Assembly (NCBI RefSeq): GCF_934295145.1
Contig: NZ_CAKRAS010000005.1
Location: 17,482-81,481, forward strand
From: an uncultured Eubacterium sp.
Lineage (GTDB): Bacteria > Bacillota > Clostridia > Lachnospirales > Lachnospiraceae
DNA length: 64,000 bases
Reading direction: 5' to 3'
The notes below the pieces were generated by a model. The model was not told the origin of the DNA. It ran no database searches and saw nothing but the letters and a program-made list of their open reading frames with translations. The position numbers and the translations under genes are program-made. The first letter of the stretch is position 1, and each line of letters starts with the position of its first letter. Shown piece by piece: positions 57,772 to 64,000 of the stretch.

Positions 57772-58590
57772 ATGGAAAAAGAAGGAATGGCAAAAGTGCC
57801 GGTAACAGATGAAGACCGAAAAAAACCTTATTTTAAATATTATGAGCGTGATGTGATCTCAATGGTTCCGGAAAAAATGCCGTTTGCATTTGGAGGACCG
57901 ATGACTCCGATGGATGCCGTACCGTTCACAGATCGTGCCAGAATTCTGACGGATGAAGGTATCGGAACCAGGATTGGATATACCGTTATGCCGGATGGCA
58001 CCGGATATATGGCAGATGTTACTTTTATGCCGGGGGTTACAGCAGACATGCTGGACTGGTATATGGCATGGAGAGGATTGGATCCACTTCGTTTTGTGAT
58101 TGCAAACCCGGAGAACAATATGTCGGCCATGAGTATGCAGACATCAAAATTTGCAGACGAAGATTTGATCGGTGCTGAGAAGTACTGGGATACGACACAG
58201 ATGGTGATAAAAATGTCCGATATGGGTCCGGCAAAAGAGGCAGTGAATTTTAAATGTCCATCGGATGTTGGGTTTGATATGGAGGTGCTAAAATCATCTA
58301 ACACAGCATCGCTTATCTGTGCAAGAGGCTATGCACATGGTCAGCCACCTGCAGCAGGACCGGATTATCTGATCTGCCATCAGATAATTGAAAAAGAGGA
58401 TGGTGTGGAAGTGCGTACCAAATGCTGGATTGGCTGGACTGTGAGATATGGAAAAGATTATAAGCAGCTTCCAGACGGATTCTTTATGCCGCCGGTATTT
58501 GCATTGGGTGTATTTTTGCAGAATGTGAAAGAATGGGCAAATTTAGCAACAATTCTTCCGCAACTTTATGCAGAAGAGCATGGGGAATAA
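57772..58590 (+). CDS. DAPG/phloretin-hydrolase family protein, predicted metal-site-poor paralog
   Basis: A 272-residue protein starting at ATG 57772 after AAAGGGGG. It belongs with the 2,4-diacetylphloroglucinol hydrolase (PhlG) family, which also holds phloretin hydrolase of Eubacterium ramulus and cuts a carbon-carbon bond next to a phenolic ring. KPYFKYYERD at the start, MPGVTADMLDWYMAWRGLDP near residue 84 and NVKEWANLATILPQLYAE at the end align with the paralog at 62877. At positions expected to bind zinc (His129, Glu160, His270, Glu274 in PhlG as I recall), the paralog has His, Glu, His, Glu, but this protein has Asn, Lys, Gln, Glu. It may therefore be inactive as a hydrolase, be a binding or partner protein, or do other chemistry. 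It heads an operon with ferredoxin and flavoprotein. Confidence 0.78.
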   Translation: MEKEGMAKVPVTDEDRKKPYFKYYERDVISMVPEKMPFAFGGPMTPMDAVPFTDRARILTDEGIGTRIGYTVMPDGTGYMADVTFMPGVTADMLDWYMAWRGLDPLRFVIANPENNMSAMSMQTSKFADEDLIGAEKYWDTTQMVIKMSDMGPAKEAVNFKCPSDVGFDMEVLKSSNTASLICARGYAHGQPPAAGPDYLICHQIIEKEDGVEVRTKCWIGWTVRYGKDYKQLPDGFFMPPVFALGVFLQNVKEWANLATILPQLYAEEHGE

Positions 58591-58602
58591 GGAGGAGCAA
58601 AG

Positions 58603-58848
58603 ATGATTCATACAAATCATAAAATTAAATTTGATCCTGCAAATTGTGTGGGATGTCAGTTATGTTATAAGGCATGTTTTATCGATGTTATCCGTTGGGA
58701 TGCAGAAAAAAAACAGCCAGTATTTAAATATGTCGAGGACTGTGAACATTGCAATTACTGTGAGATATCCTGCAAACGTGGATGTATTCAGGTAATTCCG
58801 GATTTTAAGAGCCAGAAGTTCAGACAGAGTTTTGATCAGTATCACTAG
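58603..58848 (+). CDS. Small 2[4Fe-4S] ferredoxin-type protein (AprB-like)
   Basis: An 81-residue protein 12 bp after the hydrolase-family gene, with AAGGAGGAG ahead of ATG 58603. Two cluster motifs are complete: CVGCQLCYKACFIDV near residue 17 and CEHCNYCEISCKRGC near residue 47, each CxxCxxCxxxC. It should carry two [4Fe-4S] clusters. The gene is followed 15 bp later by an AprA-like flavoprotein, and the pair resembles the beta and alpha subunits of adenylylsulfate reductase-type enzymes. The probable role is to bring electrons to the flavoprotein. No signal peptide, so cytoplasmic. Confidence 0.9.
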   Translation: MIHTNHKIKFDPANCVGCQLCYKACFIDVIRWDAEKKQPVFKYVEDCEHCNYCEISCKRGCIQVIPDFKSQKFRQSFDQYH

Positions 58849-58863
58849 GGAGGAGGTTGCTTT

Positions 58864-60525
58864 ATGGCAAAGATTGAGACACAGACAGTAGAACATAACA
58901 TTGATGTGCTGGTCATCGGCGGTGGCATTGCAGGCCTGACAGCAGCTGTTTCTGCGAAAGAAAAAAATCCGGATGCAGAGGTTATGATTGTTGAAAAACA
59001 GACTACAGGATATGGTGGAAAAGCAAATAAAGGTGGTGGAGTATTACAGTATTTTGATCTGGAGCACACAACACCTGAAATGTTTGTAGAATATCATGCA
59101 AATTCAGTAGGCTGTTATCTGGGAAACCAGAATATGTTGAAAAGATATGTGGCAATGAATAATGAAATGCTTGATCGCATGGAAGGATGGGGGGTCACCA
59201 TTCCGAAGTTGAGGATTCCAACCGGTCCGATGACCTATATGGTTGGTATTGATTTAAATGTCACGATTCAGATGAGGAAGACAGCACAGAAACTGGGGGT
59301 AAAAATAATTGATAAAGTAACGGTATCTGATCTTCTGACAGAAGAAGACAGGATTGCCGGAGCGGTGGGATACAGTATTATTGATGGTACGTTTTATGTA
59401 TTTGTGGCAAAATCTGTAATTCTTGCAACCGGAAGTCAGAACTATCGTGTAGCACCGATGTGGAGTAATGGTCGCGGAGACGGTATTGCGGCAGCTTACC
59501 GTGCAGGCGCACAGATGAGAAATACAGAATTTGGAAATTTTGCGCAGTTGTATAAGGTTAATAGTTTTCAGGAACTTGTATTTGGCGAAAACAATATGTT
59601 CAATGCATTAAATGAAAACGTAACACAGAATTTCCGACGTTTCCCGGAAGCTGATGTAAGTTCTACGGCTCTTCGAGAGTGGTATGAGCAGATGTCTGCA
59701 GGAAAAGGTCCGATTTATCTGCATGTGCCGGATGTGGATGATAATCCACTGGCGAAAATCTGGGATCGACCATATGGTGTTCCGTTCTGGGATGCAGATC
59801 ATGGAAAAGCAAGAGGTCTGGATCCGGAGCTGGAAGTAGCACCTGGTTTTGTTGGTGAACAGTCACCGGTTCGTGTAGGAGATGACATGCAGACTTCTAT
59901 TGCAGGTATGTATGCAGCCGGAGACGTATGTTATTGTGGTTCCGGTGCACCGGGTGCAGTTCCGGCTCCTCCGGGAAGAAACCGCGGTTCTGGAATTTTA
60001 AATGCAGTATTTGCAGGAATTATCAGTGGAGAATCAGCAGCAGAGTATGTAAAAACAATAGGGGAGTCTCATATCTGTAAAGCACAGGCAGAAGCATACA
60101 AAGAGGATGCATATAAACCGTTAGAGCGTGAGGAAGGTGTGGATCCAATCGAGATTATTGATGCAATCCAGCAGATCCTCTGTCCGGTTGAAAACAGTAT
60201 CTATATGTCACAACATCGTTTGGATGTATTACTGCGAAAGCTTGAGAAAGTGAAAGAAAAAGCAAAATATATGAAAGCAGATGATCTGCACGGATTGTTG
60301 ACCTGCCATGAGGCTGATGCGATGGTTTTGTGCTGTGAGATGCAGTTGAGAGCAGCTTCCATGAGAAAAGAGTCCAGAGGATGGTTCATTCGTGAGGATT
60401 ATCCGGATATGGATAATGAAAACTGGCTGAAATGGATCATTGTACAGAACAAAGAGGGTGAGATGACATTCCATACAGAAAGAGTTCCTGTGGAGGAATA
60501 TGACGTCCAGCCACCGAAATATTGA
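58864..60525 (+). CDS. FAD-dependent oxidoreductase of the fumarate reductase / AprA superfamily
   Basis: A 553-residue flavoprotein; GGGAGGAGG precedes ATG 58864. The N-terminus holds the dinucleotide-binding motif NIDVLVIGGGIAGLTAAVSA, then EKQTTGYGGKANKGGG. A second FAD contact, VILATGSQNYR, is near residue 185, and GMYAAGDVCYCGSGAPG near 343 closes the FAD site. The C-terminal helical part is typical of the succinate dehydrogenase/adenylylsulfate reductase superfamily. With the ferredoxin upstream it most likely forms a two-subunit reductase or oxidase. It is not sulfate-related on present evidence: no ATP sulfurylase or other sulfate genes are visible. Reduction of an unsaturated or oxygenated aromatic-derived compound would fit the operon. 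Confidence 0.88.
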   Translation: MAKIETQTVEHNIDVLVIGGGIAGLTAAVSAKEKNPDAEVMIVEKQTTGYGGKANKGGGVLQYFDLEHTTPEMFVEYHANSVGCYLGNQNMLKRYVAMNNEMLDRMEGWGVTIPKLRIPTGPMTYMVGIDLNVTIQMRKTAQKLGVKIIDKVTVSDLLTEEDRIAGAVGYSIIDGTFYVFVAKSVILATGSQNYRVAPMWSNGRGDGIAAAYRAGAQMRNTEFGNFAQLYKVNSFQELVFGENNMFNALNENVTQNFRRFPEADVSSTALREWYEQMSAGKGPIYLHVPDVDDNPLAKIWDRPYGVPFWDADHGKARGLDPELEVAPGFVGEQSPVRVGDDMQTSIAGMYAAGDVCYCGSGAPGAVPAPPGRNRGSGILNAVFAGIISGESAAEYVKTIGESHICKAQAEAYKEDAYKPLEREEGVDPIEIIDAIQQILCPVENSIYMSQHRLDVLLRKLEKVKEKAKYMKADDLHGLLTCHEADAMVLCCEMQLRAASMRKESRGWFIREDYPDMDNENWLKWIIVQNKEGEMTFHTERVPVEEYDVQPPKY

Positions 60526-60654
60526 TGAAATTGAGAAGTACGCTGTTGTTGCGCTGCCCGAAACGGAATGTAGAAAGGCAGTAAGACATTTTTGAAATCA
60601 AATTGAAAAAAGCTTAAATATTAGTGAAGATAGTGTGAAAAGGAGATTGATAAC

Positions 60655-61626
60655 ATGGCAAACAGAGTGTGTGAAATATTGGGGATTGAATATCCGATTA
60701 TTCAGGGGGCGATGGCATGGACATCTATGGCACCACTGGTAGCAGCAGTATCAGAAAATGGAGGACTTGGTGTACTGGGAAGTGGATTTATGCCAAAAGA
60801 AATCATATTACAGCAGGTAGAAATCGTTCGTTCTATGACGAAAAAACCATTTGCGGCAAATCTGTTCCTTGATCCGGGACCGCAATTGGAGGTTGGTGTA
60901 TCTGCGATTATTGAGGGAAAAGTTCCGGTAGCTTATATCGACAGTTTAAATTTGTTGGATCTGGATATGGCAACGGAATACTATAAGAGATTGCATGATG
61001 CAGGCTGTAAAGTAATTGCAAAAATTAATTATCTGGAAGATGCCATTGTTGCAGAAAAAGCAGGTGCTGATGTAATTATTGCAAAAGGTGTAGAAGGAGG
61101 CGGACACTGTACAAAAGTCAGTGGACGTGTATTGCTGTCAGAGGTAGTAGAGCATGTCAGTATTCCAGTTGTAGCATCCGGCGGAATTGCAACGGCCAGA
61201 CAGGCAGCAGCAGTTACCGTGGCAGGTGCAGAAGGCGTTGAGATGGGTACTGCATTTATGGCATCTGAGGAGTGCCCGGTACATCCGAATGTAAAAGAAG
61301 CAGTGGTACATGCGATTGATCGTGATATTGTTGCCTGTGGCGCATCCACCGGTGAACCAAGCTGGCAGGTCCGGAATAAACTGGCAGATGAAATGCTTGA
61401 AATCGAAGCAACACATACAAAAGCAGAAGCAGCAGATATGATTCGCGAGATATCTCAGGGATCCTTACGAATTGCTTCCCTGGAAGGAGACGTAAAAGAA
61501 AAAGGAGCAGTTCTTGCAGGTCCTGTTGCAGGATTGATACATGAAATCAAACCGGTAAAAGCCTGGATCGTTGATTTTACTGAAGAATGGAAGGAATGGC
61601 TGAAAAAGAGTTATACATTATTCTAA
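60655..61626 (+). CDS. Nitronate monooxygenase / FabK-like FMN enzyme
   Basis: A 323-residue TIM-barrel flavoprotein starting at ATG 60655 after AAAAGGAG. The opening ILGIEYPIIQGAMAWTSMAP, VAAVSENGGLGVLGSGFM, the GVEGGGHCTKV segment near residue 143 and VVASGGIATARQAAAVTVAG (FMN phosphate binding) are the family marks. Members include nitronate monooxygenase and the enoyl-ACP reductase FabK. FabK is usually within a fatty-acid synthesis operon, which this is not. In this operon it could reduce or oxidise a pathway intermediate. A 129-bp gap separates it from the flavoprotein with no clear terminator, so co-transcription is likely. Confidence 0.87.
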   Translation: MANRVCEILGIEYPIIQGAMAWTSMAPLVAAVSENGGLGVLGSGFMPKEIILQQVEIVRSMTKKPFAANLFLDPGPQLEVGVSAIIEGKVPVAYIDSLNLLDLDMATEYYKRLHDAGCKVIAKINYLEDAIVAEKAGADVIIAKGVEGGGHCTKVSGRVLLSEVVEHVSIPVVASGGIATARQAAAVTVAGAEGVEMGTAFMASEECPVHPNVKEAVVHAIDRDIVACGASTGEPSWQVRNKLADEMLEIEATHTKAEAADMIREISQGSLRIASLEGDVKEKGAVLAGPVAGLIHEIKPVKAWIVDFTEEWKEWLKKSYTLF

Positions 61627-61653
61627 GTCAGGGAAGGAAAAGAAGATTCGGTT

Positions 61654-62856
61654 ATGAGTAAAGAGAACGTACGGGAAAATTACAGTGATAGAAAAATAAA
61701 AATCATGCTTGCAACCATGATCTTCTGCAGTGTGGTGTATGGCTTTGGAATGTTTAAATTTATTCCGATGCAGGATGCGATCACTTCTCACTTTGGTGTA
61801 AACGAGGGGGCATACGGATATCTGAATTCGGCAACAAACTGGGTAGTGATCATACTGTCTGTGCAGATGGGATTTCTAATTCGGAAGTGGCCGAGTAAGC
61901 AAAGCATAATTCTTGGATTTGCAGTCGCGCTGGCTGGTATGGGAATGCAGCTGCTTGCTCCGAAATTCCCGCTTTTTGTGGCTGGACGTGCGATAGAAGG
62001 TGGCGGACTTGGACTGGCGACACTGGCAGTTACCAGCCTGTTGCTGAATATGGTTCCGAGAGATAAGGTTGGAATCTGGAGCAGTGTATCCATTTTGTGC
62101 GCAGTTGCTCCGCAGATTCTGATCACTAAAGGCGGTTCAGTTTTGATGCTGAAAGCAGGTATGTCATTTTTGCAGATTTTTGCAGGAATCGCGGTGATGT
62201 ATGCACTGGCCATTGTTGTATGTATGATTAACATTCCTGTATCTGTAAAGGCAAATGGAGTTGCTGCGGATGCAAAGCCGACCAGAGAGCAGACGTTGCG
62301 TGTGTTCAAAAACAAGTCCAATTGGCTGGTCAATATCGCATACATTTTTTTCAGTCTCGTATCAGTATCTTTTAGCGCATATGTCGTAAAATATATGATC
62401 ATCAAGGGACTGGAACCAGGGCAGGCGGCAAGTGTTTACAGTTATACAACATTGATCGGTATGGCATCCATGTTTGTATTTGGATGGATTTCAGATAAAC
62501 TTGGAACAAAACGAAAAATCGTTATGGCCGGATTTTTTGCAGGGGCAGTGGCGCTGGTCTGCCTGGTAAATCTGCCGGCAAGTATGATCATGGTGTATGT
62601 AATTGTGTACGGAACACTGCCTAGATCTATTGCCGGTCTGTCTACCGCATCAGCGACAGATATAGCAGAAGTACCTTCCGATGTACCGGTTGTTAATTCG
62701 CTGAAAAATGAAGTGACACAGGTGGGAACGGTAGTATTTACCATTGTGCTTGGATATATTATTCAATGTCTTGGGTATGAAATTGCAATCTATTTGTTGG
62801 CAGGTACAATGGTGCTTGGTGGAATCTGCTGGTTTTTTGCAAAGAGGATTCCGTAA
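61654..62856 (+). CDS. MFS transporter
   Basis: A 400-residue membrane protein with twelve hydrophobic segments, starting at ATG 61654 about 27 bp after the FMN enzyme. The first half has FKFIPMQDAITSHFGVNEGA and GRAIEGGGLGLATLAVTSLL; loop 2-3 reads IRKWPSKQSIILG, and the mid-protein loop contains REQTLRVFKNKSNW, followed by helices. FGWISDKLGTKRKIVMAG near residue 270 is a clear copy of the MFS loop motif (G-x-x-x-D-R/K-x-G-R/K-K/R). The fold is clear, the substrate is not. It differs from the OFA carrier at 55338, so the cluster may have one importer and one product exporter. Confidence 0.87.
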   Translation: MSKENVRENYSDRKIKIMLATMIFCSVVYGFGMFKFIPMQDAITSHFGVNEGAYGYLNSATNWVVIILSVQMGFLIRKWPSKQSIILGFAVALAGMGMQLLAPKFPLFVAGRAIEGGGLGLATLAVTSLLLNMVPRDKVGIWSSVSILCAVAPQILITKGGSVLMLKAGMSFLQIFAGIAVMYALAIVVCMINIPVSVKANGVAADAKPTREQTLRVFKNKSNWLVNIAYIFFSLVSVSFSAYVVKYMIIKGLEPGQAASVYSYTTLIGMASMFVFGWISDKLGTKRKIVMAGFFAGAVALVCLVNLPASMIMVYVIVYGTLPRSIAGLSTASATDIAEVPSDVPVVNSLKNEVTQVGTVVFTIVLGYIIQCLGYEIAIYLLAGTMVLGGICWFFAKRIP

Positions 62857-62876
62857 AGAAAGGATAGGGATAAAAT

Positions 62877-63620
62877 ATGGCTGTTGAACTGACAGAAGAA
62901 CAGAAAAAATCACCGTATTATAAATATTATGAGCGTGAGATTAAAGAAGTTCCGCCAAAATTAATGAAACGGATCATGACAGAAAAATTTGATGATTCGG
63001 AAGCGTTATTATTTGTGGACAAAAACAAATTATTTGAGGATGGATATCTGCCAGGAGAATTTGGAGTATTCCATTTGCCGAGCGGTGGATATGAAGTGGC
63101 AAATTGTACACAGATGCCTGGAGTGACACCAGAGATGTTTGATTGGTGGTTTGCCTGGCATGGACTTGATCCGATGCGTTATATTATTTGGAATAAAGAT
63201 GAACATTATTATTGCAAAACACGCAATCCAGAAATTGCGTTGAATGAAAAATTAACCATGAAAGAACGTTACTGGCATACAACGCATGACGTAAAAGAAT
63301 CAATGCTGAAAGATGCACCGGTGGTTGATCTGATATTAAACTTTCTACCACCGGAAGAGATGGGCTTTGATCCGGAAAAATTAAAAGCCTTCCAGGGAAC
63401 AATCGTTTGTACTCCGGGAATGGTGCATTTCCTAAGACCTACAGAGCATGGCTCAGAACTTCGTACCAGATTCTGGTTCGAGGATCCCAATGTTCCATTT
63501 GATGAGATGGCAGCAAGAGCTTTGCTGGCACATAATGTTAAAGAGTATACACATCTGGCAGAAATATTGCCGGAATTGTATGCTGAATTTAAGAACAAAT
63601 TCTTGTTTAGGGAATCTTAG
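62877..63620 (+). CDS. DAPG/phloretin-hydrolase family protein with intact predicted metal site
   Basis: A 247-residue protein with AAAGGATAGGG ahead of ATG 62877. It is a paralog of the protein at 57772: SPYYKYYERE, MPGVTPEMFDWWFAWHGLDP and HNVKEYTHLAEILPELYAEF match in order. Candidate zinc ligands are His110, Glu141, His219 and Glu223. The spacing His110-Glu141 (31) and the HxxxE pair equal those recalled for PhlG (129/160 and 270/274). The family hydrolyses the bond between a phenolic ring and an acyl carbon. Phloretin, acylphloroglucinols or a similar plant-derived ketone are thus possible substrates, not proven. Its stop codon is at the first base pairs of a large palindrome (63620-63823), which may have been inserted there or serve as terminator. 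Confidence 0.82.
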   Translation: MAVELTEEQKKSPYYKYYEREIKEVPPKLMKRIMTEKFDDSEALLFVDKNKLFEDGYLPGEFGVFHLPSGGYEVANCTQMPGVTPEMFDWWFAWHGLDPMRYIIWNKDEHYYCKTRNPEIALNEKLTMKERYWHTTHDVKESMLKDAPVVDLILNFLPPEEMGFDPEKLKAFQGTIVCTPGMVHFLRPTEHGSELRTRFWFEDPNVPFDEMAARALLAHNVKEYTHLAEILPELYAEFKNKFLFRES

Positions 63621-63823
63621 AACAGGATGTGACAAAAACTCCAATGCAGGCACGACGGATTTCCTATCTTCGCTGCGCCGCCTATCTTCGACCGCTTCCG
63701 CGAACTCACCAACAGCAAAAACAGCTGTTGGCTCAGACACACTCCCGCGGTCGAGCTATGCTCGCTCCAATAACGGAAATTCGTCTACCGCCTTGCCTTG
63801 GAGTTTATGCTCACATCCTGTTC
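63620..63823. repeat. Large nested palindromic element C (204 bp)
   Basis: Outer arms GAACAGGATGTGACAAAAAC (63620) and GAGTTTATGCTCACATCCTG (63801) pair over about 45 bases with a few mismatches (also CGACGGATTTCC with GGAAATTCGTC). Inside are CCAACAGC-AAAAA-CAGCTGTTGG-like and CCGCGGTCGAG hairpins. Its build is like elements A and B at 53055-53647. Short open frames here are not credible genes. Confidence 0.75.
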
Positions 63824-64000
63824 TATTTACGCCGTGGCACTGCGTACCACGCATGCATACACTTTTTTGAACTAATAAACACTATGTTGCATGCGCAGAT
63901 TTACACAGAGAAAAGAAAAAGCGAAAGGCATTGGCTATTTACGCCACCCTTGACCATCTAAAAAAGAACTGCTATAGGTCGATTACCGACGGCGAGAAAC
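63824..64000. other. End-of-window intergenic DNA with repeat-family sequence
   Basis: 63850-63925 is similar, in inverted orientation, to 53270-53345 (TTTACACAG, GCATGC and CATACAC blocks). The last 70 bases show no gene or RNA I recognise; the next feature is cut off. Confidence 0.5.

Noticed and set aside
58603..60525. Dissimilatory sulfate reduction (AprAB) reading of the ferredoxin and flavoprotein
   Set aside because: The similarity is to the superfamily only; no ATP sulfurylase, DsrAB or Qmo genes are nearby, and the operon context is with hydrolase-family and FMN enzymes.
63448..63961. Frames of 95-140 codons at the window end
   Set aside because: They overlap the hydrolase-family gene or run through a palindrome; no domain and no start signals.

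Overview
The window reads as low-to-mid GC DNA of an anaerobic, spore-forming Clostridium relative, most likely family Lachnospiraceae; the genus cannot be fixed from sequence alone. Supporting signs are spoVAD/spoVAE, a diaminopimelate-aminotransferase (DapL) lysine/peptidoglycan route, a class III fructose-1,6-bisphosphatase, a glnA gene followed by an ANTAR regulator, and Gram-positive secretion signals. No rRNA, tRNA, CRISPR array or transposase gene was recognised.

Region 1 (1-18952, plus strand) is a surface-polysaccharide locus. It holds the tail of one flippase, a CDP-glycerol-type polymer transferase, a class V aminotransferase, a cytidylyltransferase-oxidoreductase fusion, LicD, acyl/acetyltransferases, a Wzz-like protein, a Wzy-like polymerase, a second flippase and four glycosyltransferases. 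Inside it sit a LicC-LicA fusion, a separate LicC and a BCCT-type choline/betaine carrier. Together with LicD they form a complete predicted route for taking up choline, phosphorylating it, activating it as CDP-choline and placing phosphocholine on a glycan.

Region 2 (18953-31091) holds four secreted proteins: an L,D-transpeptidase, an SGNH-type esterase, a GH25 lysozyme and a glucosaminidase. All four end in, or contain, long arrays of about 22-residue aromatic GWW repeats resembling choline-binding modules. An AT-rich acyltransferase and a nucleotidyltransferase gene lie among and after them. The attractive reading is that region 1 makes the phosphocholine ligand and region 2 makes the proteins that dock on it.

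Region 3 (31092-47973) is mostly core metabolism: spoVAD-spoVAE, a small lipoprotein, guaB (minus), a eukaryotic-type hisA, glnA plus an ANTAR regulator, dapF, dapL, typA (minus), an unusual two-OB-fold Ssb-like gene, a corrinoid adenosyltransferase, a lysine riboswitch with terminator, dapA, dapB and fbp.

Region 4 (47974-54987) is a MarR regulator with a perfect 18-bp inverted-repeat operator, a heterodimeric ABC exporter, a 630-bp intergenic stretch made of two large nested palindromes, and a MATE exporter (minus).

Region 5 (54988-63620) is a catabolic-looking cluster: OFA-type MFS carrier, LysR regulator, a 2,4-diacetylphloroglucinol/phloretin-hydrolase-family protein, ferredoxin, AprA-like flavoprotein, nitronate-monooxygenase-like FMN enzyme, second MFS carrier and a second hydrolase-family paralog. 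The same bipartite DNA motif lies before both the carrier and the first hydrolase-family gene, suggesting one LysR regulon. The two hydrolase paralogs differ at the residues expected to bind metal. A third large palindrome begins at the last stop codon, and the window ends in related repeat DNA.
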